Origin: Calditrichia bacterium
GTDB taxonomy: Bacteria > Calditrichota > Calditrichia > RBG-13-44-9 > J075
Reading direction: 5' to 3'
Length of the DNA: 64,000 bases
Assembly (NCBI GenBank): GCA_028284445.1
Contig: JANQRS010000068.1
Location: 124,001-188,000, forward strand
The notes under the pieces are model-generated. The model saw only the letters and a list, made by a program, of their open reading frames with translations, ran no database searches and was not told the origin of the DNA. The stretch's first letter is position 1; every line of letters begins with the position of its first letter. This document shows positions 8,956-16,683 of this stretch, one piece after another. Made by a program: the position numbers and the translations under genes.

Positions 8956-8993
8956 TGCTCTACCTTTGGCTGATTAAAACACTTGTTTTCAAC

Positions 8994-9021
8994 AAAAAAG
9001 GCCGCATATGCGGCCTTTTTT
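8994..9021. terminator. Bidirectional intrinsic terminator between miaA and DUF3078 gene
   Basis: The 28-nt stretch is a perfect palindrome: six A, a GC-rich stem GGCCGCATATGCGGCC, and six T. It can end transcription of miaA on the plus strand and of the DUF3078 gene on the minus strand. Confidence 0.92.
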
Positions 9022-9044
9022 GATTGAAGCTGTCTCTGTATCTA

Positions 9045-9917
9045 CTATAAGAATGTGTAGGTCAAACCGAGTGTAAATACTTGCTGCAGCTGACGCTTGA
9101 TGTCGATGTCCTTGTCATAAAGCAGATTGACTTTCAGGTTTACAACAACATATTTGGCAAGCTGTCCGGAGAGAATGTTTTCCCAGCGAACGTCTACTGC
9201 ATCGCCGCCGTCAAAAGCGGTGAACAGTGCCAGCTGAGTGGTGTAAAGTGTGGTTTCGCTAAGCTTCTGGTTGAAATCGGTCACGGATTCCAGGCCTACT
9301 TCTGAACGCAGGGTTTCAATTTCATCCAGGGTTTCTACATCATCCGCAAACCCATATTCTTCACCGGCAACTGTTTGCTTGAAGGCCAGGCCGGCACGGG
9401 TTTTCAGGTTTTCACGAGGCTGATAGCCCAGCCCGAAACTCTCGGTGAAATATCCGGGATTGAGGAATTTGGATACTTCGCGCTGTGTTGTTACTCCATT
9501 GTCATCGGTGGTAAGTTCAAAACCGGCTGTAAGCTGAGTTTGGCCAGTGAAGGCGGCATATGGATTGACATATACACCAAGTTTTTGGGTGTAGACACTC
9601 TCTACACGCAGTTCATCAGCTGCCTTGATATCGTCGGCATCACCAACTTTGCTGCGGCCATAAGTAAGCTTGGCGATGTTGTTCCAGTTGAAATTGGTTG
9701 CGTTGTTCTCGAACTTGCTGTTACCATCGATCTGCCAGGTCCAGCTATCCTCGCCACCTTGCTGCCAGTTGCTCAAATTTGTTTGGGTGAAGCCAAATGT
9801 TCCAACTACAGCATTCAACCAGCCAAACTTTTCTTCTTCTTTCTCATCCTGCGAAAAAACATTGCTGCTCAAGAGCAGGCTGAGTAAAGCAATCATTAGT
9901 ACATTTACGAATTTCAT
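9045..9917 (-). CDS. DUF3078 domain envelope protein
   Basis: The protein of about 290 residues has a signal peptide (hydrophobic core then SNVFSQ) and a sequence typical of DUF3078 beta-barrels of Bacteroidetes-related bacteria. It opens with a GTFGFTQTNLSNWQQGGEDSW block and continues with alternating strands ending LGLTYTFL. The protein is probably an outer-membrane barrel of unknown role. I chose the ATG at 9917 because AGGAAAGG lies 6 nt upstream; ATGs at 9935 and 9923 are alternatives. It stands alone between terminators. Confidence 0.8.
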   Translation of the reverse strand: MKFVNVLMIALLSLLLSSNVFSQDEKEEEKFGWLNAVVGTFGFTQTNLSNWQQGGEDSWTWQIDGNSKFENNATNFNWNNIAKLTYGRSKVGDADDIKAADELRVESVYTQKLGVYVNPYAAFTGQTQLTAGFELTTDDNGVTTQREVSKFLNPGYFTESFGLGYQPRENLKTRAGLAFKQTVAGEEYGFADDVETLDEIETLRSEVGLESVTDFNQKLSETTLYTTQLALFTAFDGGDAVDVRWENILSGQLAKYVVVNLKVNLLYDKDIDIKRQLQQVFTLGLTYTFL

Positions 9918-10176
9918 AATCATCCTTTCCTGCAAATTAAATAAATTGAACTCATTTGTGATTGCAAAAATTAGCTTTTCCTAACCGGTCTTTGTAAGTC
10001 TGCTTAACTAGCTCAGTCGAATTTGAGAGGTAGAAAAAACGCAGAGTGTTGGGTGTATTTTGTCGATTAGGCCCCGGAATATCATGCCATAACGCGAAAT
10101 AAGGCCGGGTGAAATTCTGCTGACAATAATACTGCTAAAACCTACAAATATCAATACTTCTTATAATTTAGCCGTT

Positions 10177-10217
10177 AAAAAAACCACGCCCCAGATACAG
10201 ATATGGGACGCAGTTTT
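10177..10217 (-). terminator. Intrinsic terminator of the OmpA-TSP3 gene
   Basis: Read on the minus strand, a hairpin with CGTCCCA pairing to TGGGGCG (one G-T pair) and an apical AT-rich part is followed by seven T. It lies about 30 nt after the stop of the OmpA gene. Confidence 0.65.
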
Positions 10218-10245
10218 GGTTGTGAGGGGTTTCTCGTGTGCAAGA

Positions 10246-11766
10246 TTATTTCACTCGCACAAACTCAATGCGCCGATTCTTGGCGCGTCCTTCCGCGGTC
10301 TCATTTGTTGCAACCGGATTGTCAGGACCAAAACCTTTAGAGTTGATTCTTGAACCGTCGATACCGCGGCGGATTAACCATGCCCGTACTGAATCTGCCC
10401 GGCGTTGAGAGAGGCGCAGGTTGCCGCGGCGGCTTCCGGTGACATCGGTATAGCCATGGATCTCAACCAGCATATCCGGATAGGCATTCAGGGTTCTATA
10501 CGCTTTTTCCAATTCCGCGGCTGATTCGGGCGTAATGTCGGCTTTGCCGGTAGCAAAAGTGATACCATCGAGAATAATCGGCGCACCTTCAGCTATTTCC
10601 AAAATCACGTCATCATCCGCATCGTTAGGGTTGGTGCCACGATTGACTTCTACACCGTCATTCACACTGCCGTTGTCTGAATCTGCGCTCAGCGGGTTAC
10701 TCTTGTGTGTTGTCAATTCGACGCGATCATCCAGGCCGTCGCCATCCGTATCTACATTCTTGGCGTTGGTTTTGTGATTGTTAATTTCTTCACCGTCGCT
10801 GAGGCCATCGCCGTCCACGTCTCCATTGTTTGGATCCGTTTTGTGCACCATCAATTCGTCTTTGTCACTTAAGCCGTCTGCATCTGTATCAGCGTTGGTT
10901 GGATTGGTTTTGTGACTCATTACTTCATCTTTGTCGCTTAAACCATCGTTGTCGCTGTCTCCACTGCGCGGACTGGTATTGTGCACATTGATTTCCTCGC
11001 TGTCACTCAGGCCATCGCTGTCTGTATCGGCGTTAAGCGGATCGGTTTTGAATTGCCGGAATTCGTCGCCATCGCTAAGACCATCGCCGTCACTGTCGGC
11101 GACTTTCTTGTCGGTACCTAACTCTTTCTCTTCGTTGTTTGTCAGGCCATCACCGTCCGGATCAGCATTGCCGTTGTCGCCTGTTAGGGTCAAGCCGGCA
11201 ACGCCATTGAAGTATCCATCGTCTTCTTTTGAGACGTAGCGATTGAGATCGTCACTCAATGCCAGGTTGTAACCGCCGCTTACTTCGATGGAAACCATGT
11301 CATTGATGCCAATTTGCAGACCGCCGCCAACCGGGATAAAGCCCACCCAGCCAGTCTCCTCGGTGCTGGCCGTAAATGAACTGGTTGGGGCGATCGAATT
11401 ATTGTAGTAGAGGGCGCCGCCACCGCCATAAACGTACGGACTGAAATACTCAGTCCAGAACAGTCTAAGTAGCAGACGATAGTCTACAGAATTTAAATCT
11501 GTTTCATACGCGTCTAAATCATCGCGGCTGATTGTGCCGAGAAAAGAGCCGTTCAGCTGGCCTTCCAGCGGCCCAATAAAACGATGTCTGATAAAAAAGT
11601 TGCCGTTTATGCCATAATCATCATCTCGTCCAAAGTCGGTGTCACCCATAACACCACCAACGCCTACACCGAGTGCGATGCCGTTGGTTCTCACCTGTCC
11701 AAAAGCACATACGGTCATAACCACTACAGAAACCGCAACCGCCAGGAACGCTCTTGAAATATTCAT
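10246..11766 (-). CDS. OmpA family protein with N-terminal beta-barrel and thrombospondin type-3 repeats
   Basis: This 506-residue protein has a signal peptide (about 1-23, CAFGQ), an eight-strand-like barrel of about 165 residues, eight calcium-binding thrombospondin type-3 repeats and a C-terminal OmpA peptidoglycan-binding domain. The repeats occupy about residues 200-385 with a 23-residue period, each built on DxDxDGLSDxxE; the last one is degenerate (DSDNGSVNDG). The OmpA domain carries VEIHGYTDVTGS, LSQRRADSVRAWL and GRAKNRRIEF, which bind diaminopimelate peptidoglycan. It probably links the outer membrane to the cell wall through a calcium-stiffened stalk. A terminator follows. Confidence 0.93.
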   Translation of the reverse strand: MNISRAFLAVAVSVVVMTVCAFGQVRTNGIALGVGVGGVMGDTDFGRDDDYGINGNFFIRHRFIGPLEGQLNGSFLGTISRDDLDAYETDLNSVDYRLLLRLFWTEYFSPYVYGGGGALYYNNSIAPTSSFTASTEETGWVGFIPVGGGLQIGINDMVSIEVSGGYNLALSDDLNRYVSKEDDGYFNGVAGLTLTGDNGNADPDGDGLTNNEEKELGTDKKVADSDGDGLSDGDEFRQFKTDPLNADTDSDGLSDSEEINVHNTSPRSGDSDNDGLSDKDEVMSHKTNPTNADTDADGLSDKDELMVHKTDPNNGDVDGDGLSDGEEINNHKTNAKNVDTDGDGLDDRVELTTHKSNPLSADSDNGSVNDGVEVNRGTNPNDADDDVILEIAEGAPIILDGITFATGKADITPESAAELEKAYRTLNAYPDMLVEIHGYTDVTGSRRGNLRLSQRRADSVRAWLIRRGIDGSRINSKGFGPDNPVATNETAEGRAKNRRIEFVRVK

Positions 11767-12220
11767 GTGTTTATTTCTCCCAATTATCTTGGAAAGTTCA
11801 TTTAATGTATCGGAACTATCTTGTTACCATGTATTGAGTCAAGTTATATGCCAGAAAGTCACTTGATTTCAAAAAAACTTAAGTGAATGTTTTTCGTTGT
11901 GTTCTATGTCTATTATAAACAATGTCTTAAAGTGTGGATGTTCTACAGTTCAGGGCGTCAAGTGATCAAAAAGCAGTTAGGAAAACATCACAATCAAGTG
12001 TGGTATTTGCCGCAGAAGCACTGCTGCTGTGCCAAATCCCGCATGGGCTACCCCGGCAAAATTTCCCGATACTTTAGGCGTTTATTTTTTTTCTTATCGC
12101 TGAATGTGACATATGATAATATCCGGAAAGGTGATACTGATATAATGGTAGCGAGGGGCGTGAATCCGGGATGGAGCTGTTTCGCCTCTAAAAAAAATTA
12201 AACAAACATGGAGGTTTGTT
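11767..12220. other. Intergenic region upstream of OmpA-TSP3 and SpoIIAA-like genes
   Basis: The stretch is AT-rich and holds divergent promoters by position. A 104-codon plus-strand frame at 11887-12201 has low-complexity, Cys- and Phe-rich composition and no ribosome site, so I do not call it. No repeat or RNA gene is evident. Confidence 0.4.
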
Positions 12221-12619
12221 ATGGTCAGTATCAAAGCTAAGCCGCATCAGCAGAAATTTAATATTGTTGTCCGTGAAATCCTCGATGAGGAAGACTTAAA
12301 AACGCTCCGTTTCCTTGTACGTCGAGAGATTATCAAACTTGATAAAGGATGGACAGCCATTGTGGATTTGCGCGGAATGCGAGTTCTTGAGCAGAAACTC
12401 ACTCGCTATGTCAGGGAACTGCAAAAAATATTCATCGAACATGGCGTGGGACGAGTTGCCACATTGGTGGACAACAAGATTCTGAAAATGCAGTTGGAGC
12501 GGCTTGGTGAGGAAACAGGTGTAAATGAAGTCTGTTCCCGTTTTACCAATGAGCGCGATTGGCAACAATTTCTGACCGAAGCTTCACAAGACAATAAGCC
12601 TTCCTCAGAACGTAACTAG
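12221..12619 (+). CDS. SpoIIAA/STAS-like protein
   Basis: The 132-residue protein has no signal peptide or membrane segment. Its pattern fits the SpoIIAA-like (STAS-fold) group: a first strand around FNIVVREILDEEDL, a helix, a central strand AIVDLRGMRVLEQK, a long amphipathic helix and a strand GVGRVATLVDNKI. The fold is used by anti-sigma factor antagonists and by small lipid-binding proteins; the canonical phosphorylatable Ser is not obvious, so a regulatory switch role is unproven. GGAGG lies upstream of the ATG. The next gene starts 141 nt downstream on the same strand. Confidence 0.6.
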   Translation: MVSIKAKPHQQKFNIVVREILDEEDLKTLRFLVRREIIKLDKGWTAIVDLRGMRVLEQKLTRYVRELQKIFIEHGVGRVATLVDNKILKMQLERLGEETGVNEVCSRFTNERDWQQFLTEASQDNKPSSERN

Positions 12620-12760
12620 GAGAAAAAGGCAGGTGGGACCAGTTCCCGAAAAAGTTCTGAGGTTATGGTGCAGGCTGGATGAAAATACATGACATCCCAA
12701 CGCCATTTCCGGGTTTTGAAACGTCTGTTTTCTCATCTTTTGGCCGATTAGGAGAAAATA

Positions 12761-13867
12761 ATGCGCCGGAAGTCTGAAAAGTTGATCTTCTTCTGCGACG
12801 TCTGTAAGAAGCCGATTGCCAGGAACGTATGTCCGGTCCATGGCATCGACTATGTCAGCATCAAGAAGATTCCGATTCCGGTCAACGAGGCCAATCGCAA
12901 TAAGCTGACTCAAACACGCCCGCAACCACCAGCGCCACCCAATAGCAACGCCACTCAGGGATTGGCACGAATCGATCCGGAAGATGTGAATCAGAACGGT
13001 ACCAGCGAAACCGGCATAGCCAGAGTGGGTGAGATGCCACCTACCGAAAATACTGGTGTATCAGTGCCAGCGCTTCCATCTTCGGAAGACCCAGCGCCGC
13101 CGCCAAAGGCGGAGCCACCTGCCACCTTTCGACCACCAGATCCCTACGCACGAGTCGAATTTGAGCAGGATTACTATTCTCCCCCTCAGGACTATGATAC
13201 GATTGAGGCTGAGGTAGAGACCTATTATGATGATGGTTTCAGCGACTATGAAGAAACCAGCCGTTGGTCAACGGCCGGTATCATTGCGGGAATTTTCAGC
13301 GTGGCTGCCATTGTCCTGACCATTGCCTATTTTGTCTGGGGCGCGACAGAGATGGATCCCACATCACTTTACTCCAAAGCTGAACAAGCCTATAACAGCA
13401 AGAACTACGTTGAGGCTCGCTCGCTCTATGCAACTTTTGTTGAGAAATACCCGGAAGATCCGCTATTGCCGATTGTGAAAGACAAGCTTGGGCAACTCGA
13501 ACGGATTATCGTTAATTCCCACGCCAATACGCCGGAAGGAAAGCAGCGCATTCAGCAATTGATGCTGAAGGCCAATATTGCCTTTAACAAGCGTCAATTC
13601 AGTGTGCCGAAAAATGACAATGCCCTCGGTTATCTGCGGAAAATCATAAAAATTTCTCCGGACTATGCTCCGGCATTGGATATGCAGGAGAAAATTTACC
13701 TGTATTATGAGAACGAGGCGCAGAAGGCAGAGGAAGCAGCGGACTTTAAGGAGGCGTTACGGAACTACCAGATTCTGTCGTCTATCAAGCCTCACAATAC
13801 CGAAATTCTATCGCGCATACAGTCCATTTTATCCAATCAAAAAGATGAATTGTCGGGCAGTCAATAA
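12761..13867 (+). CDS. Zinc-ribbon, single-pass membrane, TPR-like protein
   Basis: The 368-residue protein is a mosaic. Residues 10-30 form a short zinc-ribbon-like element (FFCDVCKKPI then CPVHG). Residues 45-160 are a Pro/Glu-rich disordered linker with acidic Tyr-Asp stretches. A transmembrane helix lies at about 170-192. A TPR-like helical domain follows from about 200, with AEQAYNSKNYVEARSLYATF and YPEDP-type spacing. By the positive-inside rule the N-terminal ribbon is probably cytoplasmic and the TPR domain outside, but polarity is uncertain. It may be a scaffold; no specific family is recognised. AGGAG precedes the ATG. Confidence 0.65.
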   Translation: MRRKSEKLIFFCDVCKKPIARNVCPVHGIDYVSIKKIPIPVNEANRNKLTQTRPQPPAPPNSNATQGLARIDPEDVNQNGTSETGIARVGEMPPTENTGVSVPALPSSEDPAPPPKAEPPATFRPPDPYARVEFEQDYYSPPQDYDTIEAEVETYYDDGFSDYEETSRWSTAGIIAGIFSVAAIVLTIAYFVWGATEMDPTSLYSKAEQAYNSKNYVEARSLYATFVEKYPEDPLLPIVKDKLGQLERIIVNSHANTPEGKQRIQQLMLKANIAFNKRQFSVPKNDNALGYLRKIIKISPDYAPALDMQEKIYLYYENEAQKAEEAADFKEALRNYQILSSIKPHNTEILSRIQSILSNQKDELSGSQ

Positions 13868-13906
13868 GCTGTCTGCCATAAAGATGTAATGCAAATCAGG
13901 CGATGA

Positions 13907-13930
13907 TTTCATTGGCATGAGCCAATGAAA
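13907..13930. other. Perfect stem-loop downstream of the TPR gene
   Basis: A 10-bp perfect stem (TTTCATTGGC paired with GCCAATGAAA) encloses the loop ATGA, 40 nt after the TPR stop. There is no T-run, so it is a transcript-end stabiliser or weak terminator rather than a classical intrinsic terminator. Confidence 0.55.
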
Positions 13931-14018
13931 CAATTACCTTGATTTCTGGTTGCGTATACCTCTTCGACACATTATCTTTAATGCTGCGTTAGAATCTATA
14001 GACAAAGGAGTTACCTAC

Positions 14019-14315
14019 ATGCCGGCAAAAACTCAAGATATTCGCCAGGTCCTGGATATTGCTGAAAATCTTTACGAAGCAGTGTTAATGATGGCTCGGC
14101 GCGCGCGTCAGTTAAACGATGAAATGTATCAGAAGAAGCGGGATCGCCAAATTTTAGAAGAACTGGAAGGCGGCTTCGAAGATGATTTCTCTGCGATGGA
14201 TCCGGACGATCGTGACATGAAGAATGCTGCGGAAGACGAAGAAAATCCGGTGACTTTTGCCCTTACTGAATTCCTGGATAGACGTCTTGAAAAACAGGAC
14301 GATTCTGCTCAGTAA
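14019..14315 (+). CDS. rpoZ: RNA polymerase omega-like subunit
   Basis: The 98-residue protein contains the omega/Rpb6 core pattern: an N-terminal helix and NLYEAVLMMARRARQLNDE at about residues 17-35, resembling the conserved Asn-x-Tyr-Glu...Arg-Ala-Arg-Gln block that clamps the beta-prime C-terminus. Downstream is an acidic stretch (DDFSAMDPDDRD), then NPVTFALTEFLDRRLE, consistent with the second helix. Omega promotes RNA polymerase assembly. The start at 14019 follows AAAGGAG by 8 nt; the longer frame from 13950 lacks a ribosome site. A strong terminator follows directly. It is divergent from proteobacterial omega, hence moderate confidence. Confidence 0.6.
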   Translation: MPAKTQDIRQVLDIAENLYEAVLMMARRARQLNDEMYQKKRDRQILEELEGGFEDDFSAMDPDDRDMKNAAEDEENPVTFALTEFLDRRLEKQDDSAQ

Positions 14316-14330
14316 AGTTTTCTTTTTTCG

Positions 14331-14365
14331 AAAAGCCCCGCCGGTGTTACCGGCGGGGCTTTTTT
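14331..14365 (+). terminator. Intrinsic terminator after the omega-like gene
   Basis: A 15-bp stem containing GCCCCGCCGGT and its complement, with a three-base loop, is followed by a T-run. It starts 15 nt after the stop at 14315 and separates this gene from the amidohydrolase gene. Confidence 0.95.
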
Positions 14366-14387
14366 GATTTGTTGATAAGGAGACGAC

Positions 14388-15992
14388 ATGCAAGCGATAC
14401 CCGCCAACCCCGACATCATTTTCTATAACGCCAATTTATATCGTCCCGGCATGCCGGAAGCATCAGCCCTGGCCGTTCACAATGGGCATATCCTCGCCAT
14501 TGGTAGTGACGATGACATCTTATCCTTGGCTGGTCCCGATACCAGGAAAATTGACGGCAGAGGGCAATTGTTGCTGCCGGGATTAACGGATTCGCATGTT
14601 CATATGAGCACTTATGCCGCCAGAAAACTCCAGGTAAGTCTTGATGAGTGTCATACACTGGATGCTGCATTGGCGAGGATTCGTGAAAGTGTGTCCAAAT
14701 ACCCGCCCGGAACCTGGGTTTTTGGTGGGGGATGGGACAAAAATCGCTGGGACATTGATGGTTTTCCCACCAAACATCACCTGGATGATATTTCCAATCA
14801 ACATTTCATTGCCCTGCAAAGCAAAGACTGGCATAGCCTCTGGGTGAATACCTTGACCCTGCAAGCTTGTGGTATTTCCGACCTGAGTGTGAACCCGGAT
14901 GGTGGCGTCATTTACCGGATGCCTGATACCAACGAGCCGTCCGGTATCCTCCAGGAAAACGCCTGCAAGATGGTCCTGCAAAACATTCCACCGATGACGC
15001 ATGAAGCGATAGAGCCGGCTTTGATGGAGACCTTCGCAGAGTATCATCGCTATGGGGTGACCGCTGTCCACAGTGTGGAGACGCCCTACGATTTTGCCTG
15101 CTATTCACGCCTGTTCAATGAGCGACGGCTGGGATTGAGGGTGTTTTGGTATTTCCCCGATCAATATCTGGAAGGAGCGGAAGCTCAGCAGTTTAGCGTG
15201 CCGGCAGGAAATCATTTCCTTAAGATTTGCGGAGTAAAGATGTTCTCCGATGGAGCGCTCGGCTCCCAAACTGCAGATATGTTAGCTCCTTATGATGGCC
15301 TCGATCATACCGGCGTTGAAGCAATGAGCATTGATGAGCTTGAGTATAAAATTCGCCTGGCGATCGAGCAAAAATGGTCCTGTGCGATCCACGCAATTGG
15401 TGATCGCGCCAATCGCCGCGTGCTCTCTGTTTTTGAGCAGTTTGCCTCAGCCAGTCATGCCCTTGACTTACGGCATCGTATTGAACATGCTCAACTATTG
15501 TCTCCTGAAGACATCGACCGCTTTGCAGCAAATCGCATTGCTGCCAGCGTTCAGCCAATTCATCTTGCAGGCGATATTCCTACTATCCGCCGCTATTGGC
15601 AAGGCCAGCGCGAACGCTATGCCTATGCGTTTAACAGTCTCATCAAAAGCGGGGCCCGGCTGATTTACGGGTCGGATACACCAATTGAGTCATTTGATCC
15701 CTGGCGAGCTATTTATACGGCTCTTCAGCGCAAAGAAGGTTGTCGACCCGAAGAGGCTTCTTTCTATCCTGAAGAAAAGGTCTCACTAGAGCAAAGCCTT
15801 GATGCATATACCAGCGAAAGCGCCTGGGTGGTGAAGGAAGAGAATTTGCTGGGCAAGTTGGAGGTGGGTTATTGCGCGGATCTCTGCCTGCTGGATCGCG
15901 ATTTGACTGAGGAGGCGGATGAAGCCCTTTTGGATGTCCGGGTAGATTATACCGTCTCTGATGGCAAGATAGTATATCAGCGCCTGGATTAG
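14388..15992 (+). CDS. Amidohydrolase family protein (YtcJ-like)
   Basis: This 534-residue cytoplasmic metal-dependent hydrolase has the amidohydrolase_3/YtcJ arrangement. An N-terminal beta-sandwich is followed by the HxH metal ligands in LPGLTDSHVHMS (about residues 64-75). The barrel carries GVKMFSDGALGSQTA, HAIGDRANRRVL and RHRIEHAQLL, and the catalytic Asp is in IYGSDTPIESFDPW. The substrate is unknown; characterised relatives act on N-substituted or cyclic amides. AAGGAG lies 6 nt before the ATG. It converges with the small secreted protein on the minus strand, one base apart. Confidence 0.93.
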   Translation: MQAIPANPDIIFYNANLYRPGMPEASALAVHNGHILAIGSDDDILSLAGPDTRKIDGRGQLLLPGLTDSHVHMSTYAARKLQVSLDECHTLDAALARIRESVSKYPPGTWVFGGGWDKNRWDIDGFPTKHHLDDISNQHFIALQSKDWHSLWVNTLTLQACGISDLSVNPDGGVIYRMPDTNEPSGILQENACKMVLQNIPPMTHEAIEPALMETFAEYHRYGVTAVHSVETPYDFACYSRLFNERRLGLRVFWYFPDQYLEGAEAQQFSVPAGNHFLKICGVKMFSDGALGSQTADMLAPYDGLDHTGVEAMSIDELEYKIRLAIEQKWSCAIHAIGDRANRRVLSVFEQFASASHALDLRHRIEHAQLLSPEDIDRFAANRIAASVQPIHLAGDIPTIRRYWQGQRERYAYAFNSLIKSGARLIYGSDTPIESFDPWRAIYTALQRKEGCRPEEASFYPEEKVSLEQSLDAYTSESAWVVKEENLLGKLEVGYCADLCLLDRDLTEEADEALLDVRVDYTVSDGKIVYQRLD

Positions 15993-15993
15993 T

Positions 15994-16578
15994 TTAGTTC
16001 TCATCTCCTCGAATGCGAATCGGGCGAAGTTTGGCCTTGCTTTCCTTGCTGATCAAATAGCCGGCGATTGATATTGAAGCTGGCGAAATAGGCATATGCC
16101 CTTTCATCGGCACGCCATTGACTTCCATTTGAAATGAGCGTGCCCGATTCTCAAAAATTAGCTTCAGCACATATTTTTGTTCACCTGAAATAATTTCCAC
16201 CGGTTTGGCATCCAGCAATTGCAATGATATTGTGCTATCTGCATTCATCGTAATGCGGTGTATCTCTATCTGGTCGCGGATTGCGGAATATCCTGATGCC
16301 CATAGCTGAATGGAATCGTTCTCGCTATAACCGAAAATGAAGTAGAGGTCGGCCCTGTCTGGTTCACCAAGGTTCCAGCTATCCGCCATGAACCACCAGC
16401 GGTCTGATTGCGGTCGTTCAATATTCCGGTAAAACATCAGTTCTGATTGAGCGCCGGATTCGAAAAAGATATCTGTCTCCGCAGTGATAGTGAGGCGCTG
16501 GCCGGAAAGGTTTTCCCATGACTGACCAAAGACCATCCATATTGTGAGTACGAGGAATGTCAAAATACGCCGAATCAT
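15994..16578 (-). CDS. Secreted hypothetical protein, possible beta-sandwich
   Basis: The 194-residue protein begins with a hydrophobic leader (LTFLVLTIWMVFGQS) and is otherwise a series of short beta-strand-like segments with conserved-looking Trp residues (DRWWFMADSWNLGE). The alternation suggests a jelly-roll or lectin-like beta-sandwich of the DUF/carbohydrate-binding kind, but I do not recognise a family. Two charged clusters near the C-terminus end in RIRGDEN. It lies downstream of, and on the same strand as, the giant LVIVD/Ig gene, but the terminator at 16621-16649 separates them. Confidence 0.55.
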   Translation of the reverse strand: MIRRILTFLVLTIWMVFGQSWENLSGQRLTITAETDIFFESGAQSELMFYRNIERPQSDRWWFMADSWNLGEPDRADLYFIFGYSENDSIQLWASGYSAIRDQIEIHRITMNADSTISLQLLDAKPVEIISGEQKYVLKLIFENRARSFQMEVNGVPMKGHMPISPASISIAGYLISKESKAKLRPIRIRGDEN

Positions 16579-16620
16579 ACCTTGCCTATTGCTTATTTGC
16601 TAAAAAGGTGTTCCCAAAAC

Positions 16621-16649
16621 AAAAAGGGCGACCCATCGGATCGCCCTTT
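16621..16649 (-). terminator. Intrinsic terminator of the LVIVD/Ig-repeat gene
   Basis: On the minus strand, AAAGGGCGA pairs with TCGCCCTTT around a 9-nt loop and is followed by a T-rich run. It lies 35 nt after the stop of the giant gene. Confidence 0.85.
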
Positions 16650-16683
16650 AAGATAATACTTTGGCATACACGTCGCCATTCTC

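Noticed and set aside
11887..12201. 104-codon frame upstream of the SpoIIAA-like gene
   Set aside because: It has low complexity, Cys- and Phe-rich composition, no ribosome site and no recognisable domain.
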